A stretch of DNA of 64,000 nt from Balneolaceae bacterium UBA7797 (GCA_002480645.1 DLCN01000022.1:3255-67254); one strand, 5' to 3'; positions 37,319 to 45,390 are shown, counted from the first letter of the stretch. The notes: generated by a model from the sequence alone, not told the origin. Numbers and translations are program-made.

Positions 37319-37801
37319 ATGAAATTTCTTGAAAAAACACTCGAATACGTGTTGGCTTCTCTGATGGGAATCATGTTGATCACCGTTTGCTGGCAGGTTA
37401 TCTCCCGTTATATACTGGCAGAACCCAGCTCCTTCACCGATGAACTAGCCCGGTTCCTGCTCATATGGATCGGAATGCTTGGATCGGCTTATGCATCAGG
37501 TCAACATATGCATCTGGCCATTGATCTGTTACCATCCAAACTGGAAGGGACTAAGAAATTCTGGCTCAACATGGTCATTTATTCAATGGTCATCTTATTT
37601 GTAACAGCAACGTTTGTGATCGGAGGATCCAGATTAGTTTACATGACCACTAAACTGGCTCAGACCTCAGCGGCCATGCAAATGCCCTTAGCCTACGTGT
37701 ACAGTATACTACCGATCAGCGGGGTGATCATTTTGATCTACTGTGTGCGTGATATTTTTACGGAGATAAACACTCCGGCAATTTCAAATCAGGAGTCCTG
37801 A
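37319..37801 (+). CDS. dctQ: TRAP transporter small permease DctQ
   Basis: This 160-residue protein has four membrane spans and the DctQ signature FTDELARFLLIWIGMLGSAYASGQHMHLAIDLL. It pairs with DctM to form the sodium-driven transporter. It starts 2 bp after dctP and ends 2 bp before dctM. Confidence 0.92.
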   Translation: MKFLEKTLEYVLASLMGIMLITVCWQVISRYILAEPSSFTDELARFLLIWIGMLGSAYASGQHMHLAIDLLPSKLEGTKKFWLNMVIYSMVILFVTATFVIGGSRLVYMTTKLAQTSAAMQMPLAYVYSILPISGVIILIYCVRDIFTEINTPAISNQES

Positions 37802-37803
37802 TC

Positions 37804-39099
37804 ATGGTTTTAACAGAAGTTTTGATCCTTGTTTTAAGTTTTGTCGTTCTGTTAGGGTTGGGAGTTCCAATTGCATGGAGTATCGGCATATCCGGACTTA
37901 TCACCCTTCTTTTTAATGTGGATGCTATTCCGGCATTTACCACTATTGCTCAGCAAATGGCTACAGGACTGGATAGTTTTGCACTACTTGCCATTCCATT
38001 CTTTGTGCTGGCAGGTCAGCTGATCAATAAAGGAGGCCTCGCCCAACGGCTCATAAAATTAGCTAAGAATCTCATGGGCTCCCTACCGGGTGGCCTTGCT
38101 CACGTTAATATTGTAGCCGCAATGTTATTTGGAGCGATCGCTGGTTCTGCTGTTGCTGCAGCCACAGCCATTGGCTCAATCATTGGACCGAGAATGGAAA
38201 AAGAAGGGTACTCCAAAGAATTCGGAGCGGCCGTAAATATCACTTCTTCAACTACCGGATTACTGATCCCTCCTTCCAACATCCTGATCGTTTACTCACT
38301 TGCAAGCGGTGGCGTTTCCATTGCTGCATTGTTTCTTGCGGGGTATTTACCCGGAATTCTCACTGGTTTAATGCTGATGCTGGTAGCTGCCATCTGGGCT
38401 AAAAAGAAGAACTTCCCGGTCGGTGAACGTACTTCTTTCAAAGAGACTTTTACCAGTTTCTTAGATGCGATCCCCGCACTGTTTTTGTTGATCATTGTGA
38501 TCGGTGGCATTATAGCAGGTATCTTTACCGCAACCGAAGCCTCTGCGATCGCGGTAGTCTATACCATGATATTGGGTTTCATCTACAAAGAACTAAAGAT
38601 CAGTGAACTCCCTCAGATCTTTCTGAGTTCAGTAGCAACTACTTCTATTGTGATGTTACTGATCGCTACATCCATATCCATGTCGTGGGTAATGTCGTTT
38701 GAGGAGATCCCGCAAACCGTTACTGAAGTATTACTGGGAATGAGTGATAACAAGTTTGTAATACTGATCATGATCAATCTGATCCTGCTGTTTGTAGGTG
38801 TGTTCATGGACATGACTCCCGCTGTTCTTATTTTTACCCCGATCTTTTTACCAATTGTAATGGAACTGGGAATCGATCCTATACACTTTGGTATCATTAT
38901 GATCCTGAACCTGAGTATCGGTCTGTGTACACCACCGGTTGGTTCCATACTATTTATTGGAGTCGGGGTGGCAAATACCACCATCACTAAAGTAATTAAG
39001 CCGTTGTTGCCGCTTTTCATTGCTATGATCGTGGCCTTACTTCTGATCACATTCTTCCCTCAGATCAGCCTGATTCTGCCTAAGTTATTTGGGGTTTGA
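37804..39099 (+). CDS. dctM: TRAP transporter large permease DctM
   Basis: This 431-residue, about 12-span protein belongs to the ion transporter superfamily. Typical motifs are LLAIPFFVLAGQLINKGGLAQRL, LPGGLAHVNIVAAMLFGAIAGSAVAAATAIGSI and TPPVGSILFIGVGVAN. It is the last gene of the hexuronate operon; a strong hairpin follows at 39154-39192. Confidence 0.94.
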   Translation: MVLTEVLILVLSFVVLLGLGVPIAWSIGISGLITLLFNVDAIPAFTTIAQQMATGLDSFALLAIPFFVLAGQLINKGGLAQRLIKLAKNLMGSLPGGLAHVNIVAAMLFGAIAGSAVAAATAIGSIIGPRMEKEGYSKEFGAAVNITSSTTGLLIPPSNILIVYSLASGGVSIAALFLAGYLPGILTGLMLMLVAAIWAKKKNFPVGERTSFKETFTSFLDAIPALFLLIIVIGGIIAGIFTATEASAIAVVYTMILGFIYKELKISELPQIFLSSVATTSIVMLLIATSISMSWVMSFEEIPQTVTEVLLGMSDNKFVILIMINLILLFVGVFMDMTPAVLIFTPIFLPIVMELGIDPIHFGIIMILNLSIGLCTPPVGSILFIGVGVANTTITKVIKPLLPLFIAMIVALLLITFFPQISLILPKLFGV

Positions 39100-39153
39100 C
39101 AGGCTCAATGAGATGAAAAGGGGTTAAAAAACTTTAGCTTTCAATGATGTAAG

Positions 39154-39192
39154 TAATAAAAGCTGATCCTTAACATGAATCAGCTTTTATTA
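39154..39192. terminator. Strong hairpin terminator after dctM
   Basis: The 14-bp perfect stem (39154-39167/39179-39192; core AAAAGCTGAT/ATCAGCTTTT) has A- and T-rich flanks on both sides, so it can work in both directions. It may be the dctM terminator, or an ssrA terminator left from the site's original layout, because an ssrA-3'-like sequence follows it directly. Confidence 0.8.
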
Positions 39193-39193
39193 A

Positions 39194-39255
39194 TTGGAGG
39201 TGCAGGGTGTCTCCCATTGGGATTCCTTCGGAAGAACCCCGGTTCGACATTGGTA
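39194..39255 (-). other. Degenerate ssrA 3'-end scar
   Basis: TTGGAGGTGCAGGGTGT (from 39195) resembles the tmRNA 3' end TGGAGGTGCGGGGAGTC (62015-62031), and GAACCCCGGT (39234-39243) matches the T-arm part, but 22-24 extra bases lie between the two. It sits between two terminator hairpins. I read it as the remnant of an earlier insertion at ssrA. The alignment was made by eye. Confidence 0.5.
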
Positions 39256-39265
39256 GAAATAAAAA

Positions 39266-39291
39266 AGCCATCCCTGAACTCAGAGATGGCT
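39266..39291 (-). terminator. Displaced ssrA terminator next to attL
   Basis: The stem AGCCATC/GATGGCT is followed on the minus strand by a six-T run. It lies 5 bp beyond the left core repeat, exactly where the terminator of an uninterrupted ssrA would be. The element therefore appears to have separated tmRNA from this terminator. Confidence 0.75.
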
Positions 39292-39296
39292 GTAAA

Positions 39297-39315
39297 TTTT
39301 GTGGAGGTGCGGGGA
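39297..39315. repeat. attL core, 19-bp direct repeat
   Basis: TTTTGTGGAGGTGCGGGGA is identical to 62010-62028, where it forms the tmRNA 3' end and its flank. The sequences differ immediately to the right of the repeat (TTTTAAAC here, GTCGAACC there). This marks the left boundary of the integrated element. Confidence 0.9.
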
Positions 39316-39400
39316 TTTTAAACAAAATACCAAATAATGCCTTTAAGGCACTAGAATCAGCGATATTGAATCACAGATATTCATAGATTTTCAGGTATTT

Positions 39401-39434
39401 TCACGATTTTTGTCACGTTTTTGTCACGTTTTTG
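39401..39434 (+). repeat. Three tandem TCACG(A)TTTTTG repeats near the left end
   Basis: Copies lie at 39401-39412 (TCACGATTTTTG), 39413-39423 and 39424-39434 (TCACGTTTTTG). Two related copies lie near the right end at 61922-61942, in the same orientation. Placement about 85 bp inside each core repeat fits integrase arm-type binding sites. The last copy contains the stop codon of the 39424-40104 gene. Confidence 0.65.
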
Positions 39435-40104
39435 AGAGTGATTTGACCCAGTCTTGAATATCCTTAAACTGCCACCGGTTGCTGCCATCGATTTTCTTTG
39501 GACCAAGAACCTCCCCCTTCGACAATTTATTCTGGAATGTACCCAGAGGCATTTTTAAATAGTCAGAGAATTCCTGAGCCGTTAACATGTCAGAATCTTC
39601 GTATTCATGGACCCAATCAGCGAATGATTGTTTAAGTAGCATTACCCTTAAATTAAGATCTTCTGGTTGGGATTGCAGGTAATTTTGAATGCGCCTGCTC
39701 TTTACTTTCTTCCCTTGGATGTTCAAAACCTGACCTGCAAGCATATAAAAAGCGTAAATCACCTTAGAATGCTTATTTTGCGACGTATCAGTTAATAATA
39801 TCAGCACCTGTATATTTCTATCTAACTGAACTAAATCATCTAAATTATACCCAGGCTCAATCTCGAATAATATAGCTGTATTGTTAGCTGCTGAGAATTG
39901 TAAACTAAAATGCCCGTTACTATCAAAAAAACCCTCTTTTTTTGCCTCTTCTATAATTTTTGATCCACCAGGGTCACCCCATAGGTTATTTACCTCTCCA
40001 AGCGTTACGCTGAGATCCTCATCTTCTGACTTTTCAATATGTAACCAGTGGATGTATTCTGAAAAATCTTTAATAGCTAATATATCTTTTATCTTAAATA
40101 TCAA
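39424..40104 (-). CDS. Unknown protein with C-terminal excisionase-like HTH
   Basis: The final 60 residues (LTAQEFSDYLKMPLGTFQNKLSKGEVLGPKKIDGSNRWQFKDIQDWVKS) form a MerR/excisionase-type winged helix. The first 160 residues match no family I know. It lies just inside the left end of the element, a usual place for a directionality factor, and reads toward attL. No ATG exists near the N-terminus; TTG at 40104 is used. Upstream, the same frame continues through TAG and TAA into a 26-codon ORF (40123-40203), so the gene may have lost its original start. All five Trp codons are TGG and it ends with TGA, unlike its recoded neighbours. Confidence 0.6.
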   Translation of the reverse strand: MIFKIKDILAIKDFSEYIHWLHIEKSEDEDLSVTLGEVNNLWGDPGGSKIIEEAKKEGFFDSNGHFSLQFSAANNTAILFEIEPGYNLDDLVQLDRNIQVLILLTDTSQNKHSKVIYAFYMLAGQVLNIQGKKVKSRRIQNYLQSQPEDLNLRVMLLKQSFADWVHEYEDSDMLTAQEFSDYLKMPLGTFQNKLSKGEVLGPKKIDGSNRWQFKDIQDWVKSLSKT

Positions 40105-40122
40105 AATATAGTGCTACCAATT

Positions 40123-40203
40123 TTAGATATCTCTACTATTAAAGTCAGTATCGCTACGCTTAAGTACACTGACTAATATTTCGTCTGTAAGATTATTGGG
40201 CAT
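40123..40203 (-). CDS. Short ORF or truncated gene start after the HTH gene
   Basis: A 26-codon ORF begins MPNNLTDEILVSVLKRSDTD only 1 bp after the TAG stop of the HTH gene and ends at TAA (40123-40125). It is in the same frame as the gene at 39424-40104, separated by TAA, AAT, TGG, TAG and three more codons. It looks like the beginning of a longer protein that has been interrupted. A 7-bp inverted repeat (AGTCAGT/ACTGACT) lies within it. Confidence 0.35.
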   Translation of the reverse strand: MPNNLTDEILVSVLKRSDTDFNSRDI

Positions 40204-40204
40204 G

Positions 40205-40669
40205 CTATGAGGTTATTTTCAGATTCATTGTAATAGGTTTAAAAAACATTATCAATTGATCCAGCTCATTTCCTGAAAGATTTGCCTCATTAAGCAAGCG
40301 ATCTTTCATCGCCAATTCCACAGGTAAGTAGTTCTGAATACCTTTGCGAAAATTTTTTTCTACTCCGAGTTCGGAATGAATAGACAGAAATTCGTTACAA
40401 TACTTTCCGATTTCTGAAGGAAGAATATCTGAATTCATCAGTCAATCTTTATTCAGACTATAAGTACTGCCTAAAGAATGTAAGAATTTGAACTTCGGAT
40501 TATATAATCGGCCCAGGTGATAGATCTCGGAGACATAACCGTTCACCACTCCCAGGCTTTTTGCAAATTCTTGGTTATTGCAACCCACCAAATGATGGAT
40601 GAGAATCACCTTCTTTTGAAGACAGATCGAAGGTCAGGTTAGTTTTTTTAAGTCAATTATTGTTGCCAT
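40205..40669 (-). CDS. HTH regulator with two in-frame TGA codons (TGA read as Trp)
   Basis: Read with TGA as Trp, this is a 154-residue protein beginning MATIIDLKKLT(W)PSICLQKK. An HTH follows (QEFAKSLGVVNGYVSEIY, about 37-54), then an alpha-helical C-terminus. TGA lies at codon 12 (40634-40636) and codon 76 (40442-40444). The stop is TAG at 40205. In the standard code it breaks into an 11-codon start, the HTH segment and a 77-codon tail, all in one frame. It contains no TGG. It is divergent from the primase-helicase, and the inverted repeat at 40717-40760 could be its operator. Confidence 0.7.
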
Positions 40670-40828
40670 GATATCTAATTGTTTTGTATTACTTTATTCT
40701 ATTAATAATCTTCGATTTAGTCAAATTATTTGAACGTTTTTTGAAGATTCCCTTGACTAAGTTCGCCATAATGAATAGAGTATAAGTAAGCTATAAATTT
40801 ATATTAGCCATTACACAAAAAGTTAAAA
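40670..40828. promoter_or_regulatory. Divergent promoter/operator region of the recoded block
   Basis: The 159-bp AT-rich spacer contains the inverted repeat TTAGTCAA (40717-40724) / TTGACTAA (40753-40760), which extends imperfectly on the outer sides (CGAT and GTTCG). It is well placed as an operator for the HTH protein on its left. A TTGACT box at 40753 could also be part of the rightward promoter. No tRNA-like structure is present. Confidence 0.5.
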
Positions 40829-43309
40829 ATGAATTACGAATTTTCACTCCATCCTAAACCCTTTTCTGAAAAACCTAGTGGCTCCTGAGCTGCTGAGATT
40901 AGTTGTAACCTTTGTACTGTAGAAGCGGATTCCCTTACCGATCTACTAAACGCTGTAGAGCAGGGGCAATCCTGGTCTCCCTCCGTTTTTAGAGGCTCCA
41001 GAAAAAATACCAACTGAGTTAAGCAGTCGATTTTAGCTTTAGATTTTGACAGCGGGATTACTCAGGATGATGCTATTCAGCGATTATTAAATTATGACAT
41101 CACTCCAAACCTCTGGTATCCAACTTTTAGTGATACTATAAAAAAAAGGAAATTTAGACTCGCGCTCTTACTTGACAACGAACTTACTGATCTTCACACT
41201 CGAAGCTTTTTAATGAACGGGTTATTTGCGCTGTACCCAGAAGTGGACAAAGCCTGTAAAGACCCAGCTCGCTTATTTTATGGTACTAATAAGAAAGGGG
41301 AAATACTTAACCCTATCCCAATCTCCGTTGAACGCCTCGCCACCGTACTCGAGAGTGATAAGCTAAAAGGCGGGGCCCGGACACGAAAGATTAATCCGAA
41401 AACTCCTGGCGCAGTAGGAGCTCGAAAACATGGCTTTTCAGCGGCTTCCTATAGTATATATATAGAAGGCCGCTCAAAAGCCATTAGCCAGCAAAAGCTC
41501 GAATACTATGAGAAGCTTAAACGTAATAAAAAGAATAAATCAGTTGATTGAGAAAAACTGGCTTCCAGAACCAGGATCTTTTATAAGTTTCTTTATGGTC
41601 TTGAGCGATGTACATATTCAGAGCTTCTTGGAATCGCTCAGAACCTAGCATGAATGCAAGGCGGGCAGCAGCTTTACGAGGAGCGGCTGATGGAGTTCAA
41701 TCGCCATCATAAAGGCACGAATCCTTACCCCAACGATGGACGGTTTGAGCTGATGAGGGTGATCAGTAAGTATAATGCTCAGGTAGAAACCGCTTACTTT
41801 CCTCAGCGCTTACTTCTGTTTTCACCATACCCAGAGGATCACCGCTACCATAATCTGCTCACTGCAGAGCGGGATATTATTCAAGGGGTGGAAGTCCTCA
41901 ACCCTCCTGCTCCAATTTCTTTAACCAATGCTGAACAGCTTTTTGATTATGAGTTTAACAACGCCTTAGACTGCCTCAGTGATGACATCTTTATCTTTAA
42001 GCTTCCCACTGGTATTGGAAAGTCTCGGCGCATTAAAGAGCTGGATGAGGTCCTGCTTGCCTTTCCTACCAATGAGCTAAAGCTGGAGCAATTTCAGAGC
42101 AGAACCGAACATAACAATGCTCATTTTACTCCCCCGTTCCCGGTATTTCAGGATGCACAGCTTAATGAATCTTTAGAAAGGTTGTTAAAAGCTGGATTTA
42201 TAAAACAGGTCCATCGCATACTTTGAGACCTAAATAATGGAGCCTGTGGTGGCGTGATAGATCAGCTAAGAGCCCAAGACTATGTCCGCAAGATCCAGCA
42301 GATCAAAAAGGAATATGAAACGGTATTTACAACCCATAGCCGGGCTATACATACTCAGTTTGAGCATGATACCGTGATCTTTGATGAGGACCCACTGGCC
42401 TTACTTATCGATGTGAAGACCCTAAAAATTGCTGACCTGAAGAAGATCGGCAATCAAAGCATTTCCAGCATGTTTGGTGATAAGTCAACCACATTGCTCA
42501 CGCTTCAGCGTTATTTAGAGGGCGTTCCTGCAGGTCAGGTATATACCCTTCCAAGCACGTACCGAGTCGATATCTCATCGGAGGCGTACACTGTAATGCA
42601 TACCGATGGGGTGGATAGTAATATCGTTAAGTTTCTGGAGTCCAACTATTTTTATAAAGATGAGAATAACCGTGATTTAATTCATTTTGTGAAGGCCGAA
42701 GACTTACCAGCTGAAAAAAAGGTCATTATTATGAGCGCAACGGTTCCAGTTGAGATCTATAAGAAATTATACGGGGACAGGGTTCAGGTTATTGACATTA
42801 CCGAGGTGACTCATACAGGCAAAATTACCCAGCATACCAAGTATTCTTACTCTCGAAATTCTCTGGCTCGCCATACCGATGAATTAAATCAGAAGCTGCC
42901 TGCCTACCCTACCATTACATTTAAAAGCTTCAATAAACTGGTACAGGGAGCAGCACCTGACATGTGATTTGGGAACTGCTCGGGGTATAACCAGTACACT
43001 GGAAAATCAATTAATGTAGTAGGGACTCCTCACCGCCATAATGCCCAGTATTTATTGCTCGCTCAGGTCATGGGGATTGACATCAATCAGGTAGACAAGA
43101 CCTTTACCAGGCAAACGGTAGAATGGAATGGATTCAGATTTAGCTTTAATACCTTCTCTGAGGAATCTCTTCGTGAGATTCAGTTAAGCTTAATCGAAAG
43201 TGATTTAATACAAGCTGCTGGTAGAGCTCGTGCACTGCGGGAAGATGTTGAAGTTCATATTTATTCTAACCTGCCTCTCAGAATCTCACAGCAGTTTAGC
43301 AATGATTAA
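40829..43309 (+). CDS. Primase-helicase with six in-frame TGA codons (TGA read as Trp)
   Basis: One uninterrupted frame of 826 codons ends at TAA 43307-43309 and contains no TAA or TAG inside. TGA occurs at 40886, 41015, 41549, 41651, 42224 and 42965 (codons 20, 63, 241, 275, 466, 713); TGG occurs three times. The N-terminal part is an archaeo-eukaryotic primase-like domain (ALDFDSG, DPARLFYGTNKKG). The C-terminal part is an SF2-type helicase with PTGIGKS, FDEDP, MSATVP and QAAGRARALR. Contexts such as NT-N-W-VKQ, NLA-W-MQGG and PDM-W-FGN suit Trp. It probably starts replication of the element or its ancestor. A standard-code pipeline would call four to five fragments. Confidence 0.75.
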
Positions 43310-43386
43310 TCACAGGAATATCAAAAATTAATGCTTACTTCAAGCAAACAAATTTTTAACTAAAACAACAATTAATAGAGAAAACC

Positions 43387-43920
43387 ATGCAAACTAAAAT
43401 TATAAGATTTAAACCAATAACAAATAATACATTAAATATTACGCCCTACTATCGGGAACTTTTAGATCCGGATTATCTGAGTGTATTTGTTTATTCCTCA
43501 CCTCAGTTACTGGATATAGGAGGAATTCATACTCCTACGCATTCATTTTACAGCTGATATCCAATCGCCAGTGATACCTACGATTTTAAAAACTATAAAT
43601 CGTACTTACAGGAAAAGCTACCTTTAAATAATGATGGAAGAATAAAACGATGCATCAAAAAGCTGAATGATGCACATCTGAATAATGAGTATGTAACTGG
43701 AGAGTTTACTGACATCATTCATTGCAGCGGGCAGATTGTAGCTGTGGAAGCGTATATCGAGGACATAGGAGGTGTCGCTATGATCAATCAATCTCATAAT
43801 CTCATTCGCACGTTTGCCGGTAACAGGTTATACAAACCATCTATTATAGGTCATGCCAGTAACGGCTGGTGCAGATTAAAAGATGCTCAGCATATGATCC
43901 ATCAATTCACTGGTAGATAA
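43387..43920 (+). CDS. Unknown protein with one in-frame TGA (TGA read as Trp)
   Basis: This 177-codon frame begins MQTKIIRFKPITNNTL and ends with TAA. It has TGA at 43555-43557 (codon 57), in HSFYS-W-YPIASDTYDF, and one TGG near the end (NGWCRL). I do not recognise a family. It follows the primase-helicase by 77 bp in the same direction and is closed by the hairpin at 43924-43947. The lack of frameshifts and of TAA or TAG supports an intact gene read with TGA as sense. Confidence 0.65.
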
Positions 43921-43923
43921 ATT

Positions 43924-43947
43924 ATAAGCCCCAGTAATGGGGCTTAT
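43924..43947. terminator. Bidirectional terminator
   Basis: The stem ATAAGCCCC/GGGGCTTAT (9 bp, loop AGTAAT) lies between the convergent genes at 43387-43920 and 43976-44107. It marks the right border of the recoded block. Confidence 0.75.
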
Positions 43948-43975
43948 CAGTTCCATGCAAAATCTCACTCTGAAT

Positions 43976-44107
43976 TCAATCTCCTTTCTTATGCTTGTGT
44001 GGCTTTAACGTCTTTGTATTACCTGGGGTCTTTATATTGTCACGTTGACGTCGATCGGGTTTTCCGGTTGATTTTGCTTTTCTTTTTGGTCTTGGTTTAA
44101 TTCCCAT
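43976..44107 (-). CDS. Small basic protein with strong ribosome binding site
   Basis: This 43-residue, Lys/Arg/Pro-rich protein begins MGIKPRPKRKAKSTGKPD. It has an AAGGAG Shine-Dalgarno six bases before the ATG, unusually strong for this genome. It ends at TGA (43976-43978). If that TGA were Trp, reading would continue into the terminator hairpin to TAA, so here TGA is probably a true stop. I recognise no family; a nucleic-acid-binding role is only suggested by charge. Confidence 0.65.
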   Translation of the reverse strand: MGIKPRPKRKAKSTGKPDRRQRDNIKTPGNTKTLKPHKHKKGD

Positions 44108-44182
44108 AGCTATCTCCTTTAGTGGTTAACTAAATAGTAAGACCAGTGAGATCTACATTCCTTACAATTTTTTTTGGGGGGC

Positions 44183-44315
44183 AACTTATCTCAAAGATGA
44201 AGTATATATGGCCCTATTCAAGCTACACTGTGCAGATGTAAAGACAACTCAGAGCTATGCGGGTTTACTAAATATATATATCAGCGAACAGTTAAAAAAA
44301 GTTCTCAGAAATTAA
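44183..44315 (+). pseudogene. Remnant of a tyrosine recombinase C-terminus
   Basis: The frame reads LKDEVYMALFKLHCADVKTT, then QSYAGLLNIYI, which resembles the final integrase box (H-x-DVKTTQxYA, with the nucleophile Tyr). Within an AT repeat at about 44270-44281 the frame shifts by one, and SEQLKKVLRN-stop follows, matching the usual end of such enzymes. The upstream catalytic parts are missing. It overlaps the end of the minus-strand gene at 44312. It suggests a second, older mobile element next to the recoded block. Confidence 0.55.
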
Positions 44316-44641
44316 CCAGCAGTATTTTTTCGCCGAAGATTAATTTTAAATGGTCCAAATTCGGCTCCAATAAAATCATAATTCTTTAGTATCGCGAATA
44401 TTAGCGTTATACCAATTGAACTTATTGCAATTAATAAACCCGCATTTTTAGCTCCAGTGCTCACACTTGCAAAGTAAGCTACAGGTGGGAAAAAAATCCC
44501 TACTCCTAAGGTGAAAACTGCTGCAGGAGCAAGATTTTTTAGTGTATAAAGATATTTTGCAACCTTCCCTTCGACTACAATTTCATCTTCTAAATTTGAG
44601 ACTGCTTCTTTTAAATCATTAACCGATGTTACTGCTATCAT
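44312..44641 (-). CDS. Small two-span membrane protein
   Basis: This 109-residue protein has a soluble N-terminus of about 35 residues (VNDLKEAVSNLEDEIVVEGK), two hydrophobic segments (about 37-58 and 67-87) and a basic tail. It ends with TAA and contains no Trp, so it gives no information on the TGA code. I do not recognise a family. It is a single gene between an integrase remnant and a gene-free stretch. Confidence 0.5.
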   Translation of the reverse strand: MIAVTSVNDLKEAVSNLEDEIVVEGKVAKYLYTLKNLAPAAVFTLGVGIFFPPVAYFASVSTGAKNAGLLIAISSIGITLIFAILKNYDFIGAEFGPFKINLRRKNTAG

Positions 44642-44960
44642 TATAATATATTAGTTAGAATTCAATGACAGATATGCAAATTCCATACCGATAAATGGTC
44701 AATGAAATTCAATCAGCGCAATCAATAATAAACTAGTTAGTATTTTTGAATTAAGTCCATTATTTCATTCAATAACCTCAATTTTTGAATACAAGCCAGT
44801 CTGAAATTCTGACAGGCATTTAGTCATTATCGAAATTAACAAAAGGTAGCAGCTTCTGATATTGTTTTTCAATAAACAGTTAAACTGTTATTTATCTATT
44901 CAATGATATGCGGTTTTGTAAGGCTTGAATTTTATAATAGTCTATCGGGATAGAAGTATA
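44642..44960. other. Gene-free AT-rich stretch
   Basis: I find no gene, tRNA or terminator here. An odd palindrome (AACAGTT-A-AACTGTT, 44875-44889) and an imperfect GTCTGAAATTCTGAC repeat (about 44798-44812) are the only structures seen. I looked specifically for a suppressor tRNA and found no T-arm or acceptor pattern. Confidence 0.5.
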
Positions 44961-45356
44961 TTAATTAAGGTTCATCAGGTATTCATCTCTTTCCTGAATA
45001 CCATATTCCTTATTCGATTCTTCCAGGTACTGGTTTAACTCCTCACAAGCTTCTTCGACCTTCTGATATGCCATTTTCCTATAGTCATCTCCAACAATCT
45101 GGGGGCTTGATAATGCTTCGGTAACGATCTCAGTAATCGACTTATTTAATGCTTCCTCTTCATTAATTAAATACCCTTGATGAGCCTGCCACATTTTTAA
45201 TGCCTCGATGATCAATGGCCGTTGTAGCTTTTCTTCTGCGTTTCTATTTATCTCAGACAGAGGGATCTCCTCACTAATGTCGCGGGGCGCGTACGCTTCG
45301 ACAAAAAGGAAAAGCTTTAATGAAACCGAGAGCTGATCGTGTAGATTTTTGCTCAT
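44961..45356 (-). CDS. Hypothetical helical protein
   Basis: This 131-residue acidic protein is predicted alpha-helical (SVSLKLFLFVEAYAPRDISEEIPL and a C-terminal KVEEACEELNQYLEE stretch). The one Trp codon is TGG and the stop is TAA. No family is recognised. It lies 34 bp downstream of the zinc-ribbon gene on the same strand, probably in one transcript. Confidence 0.55.
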   Translation of the reverse strand: MSKNLHDQLSVSLKLFLFVEAYAPRDISEEIPLSEINRNAEEKLQRPLIIEALKMWQAHQGYLINEEEALNKSITEIVTEALSSPQIVGDDYRKMAYQKVEEACEELNQYLEESNKEYGIQERDEYLMNLN

Positions 45357-45390
45357 TTAGACTGATTAAAGTAGACGATAATAAAGATTA

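Noticed and set aside
39194..39255. A tRNA gene, possibly a suppressor tRNA
   Set aside because: T-arm-like and acceptor-like pieces are present, but no cloverleaf can be built. The sequence fits a degenerate tmRNA 3' end better.
40829..43309. The primase-helicase region as four to five separate genes or as a plain pseudogene
   Set aside because: All fragments share one frame, the breaks are only TGA (six of six), there is no frameshift, and motifs continue across the breaks. Ordinary decay should give mixed stops and indels. Decay is still listed as the alternative to recoding.
40205..43920. TGA as selenocysteine
   Set aside because: The contexts fit Trp better than a redox-active Cys/Sec, the proteins are DNA-replication and regulatory types, I saw no SECIS-like hairpin directly after the TGAs, and no sel genes are in the window.
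40205..43920. TGAs as systematic sequencing errors at a methylated motif
   Set aside because: The bases around the nine TGAs share no common motif, so a motif-dependent miscall is unlikely. Raw reads would settle it.
43924..44107. Extension of the 43-residue basic protein through TGA to TAA
   Set aside because: The extension would encode the terminator hairpin, so TGA is probably the true stop there.
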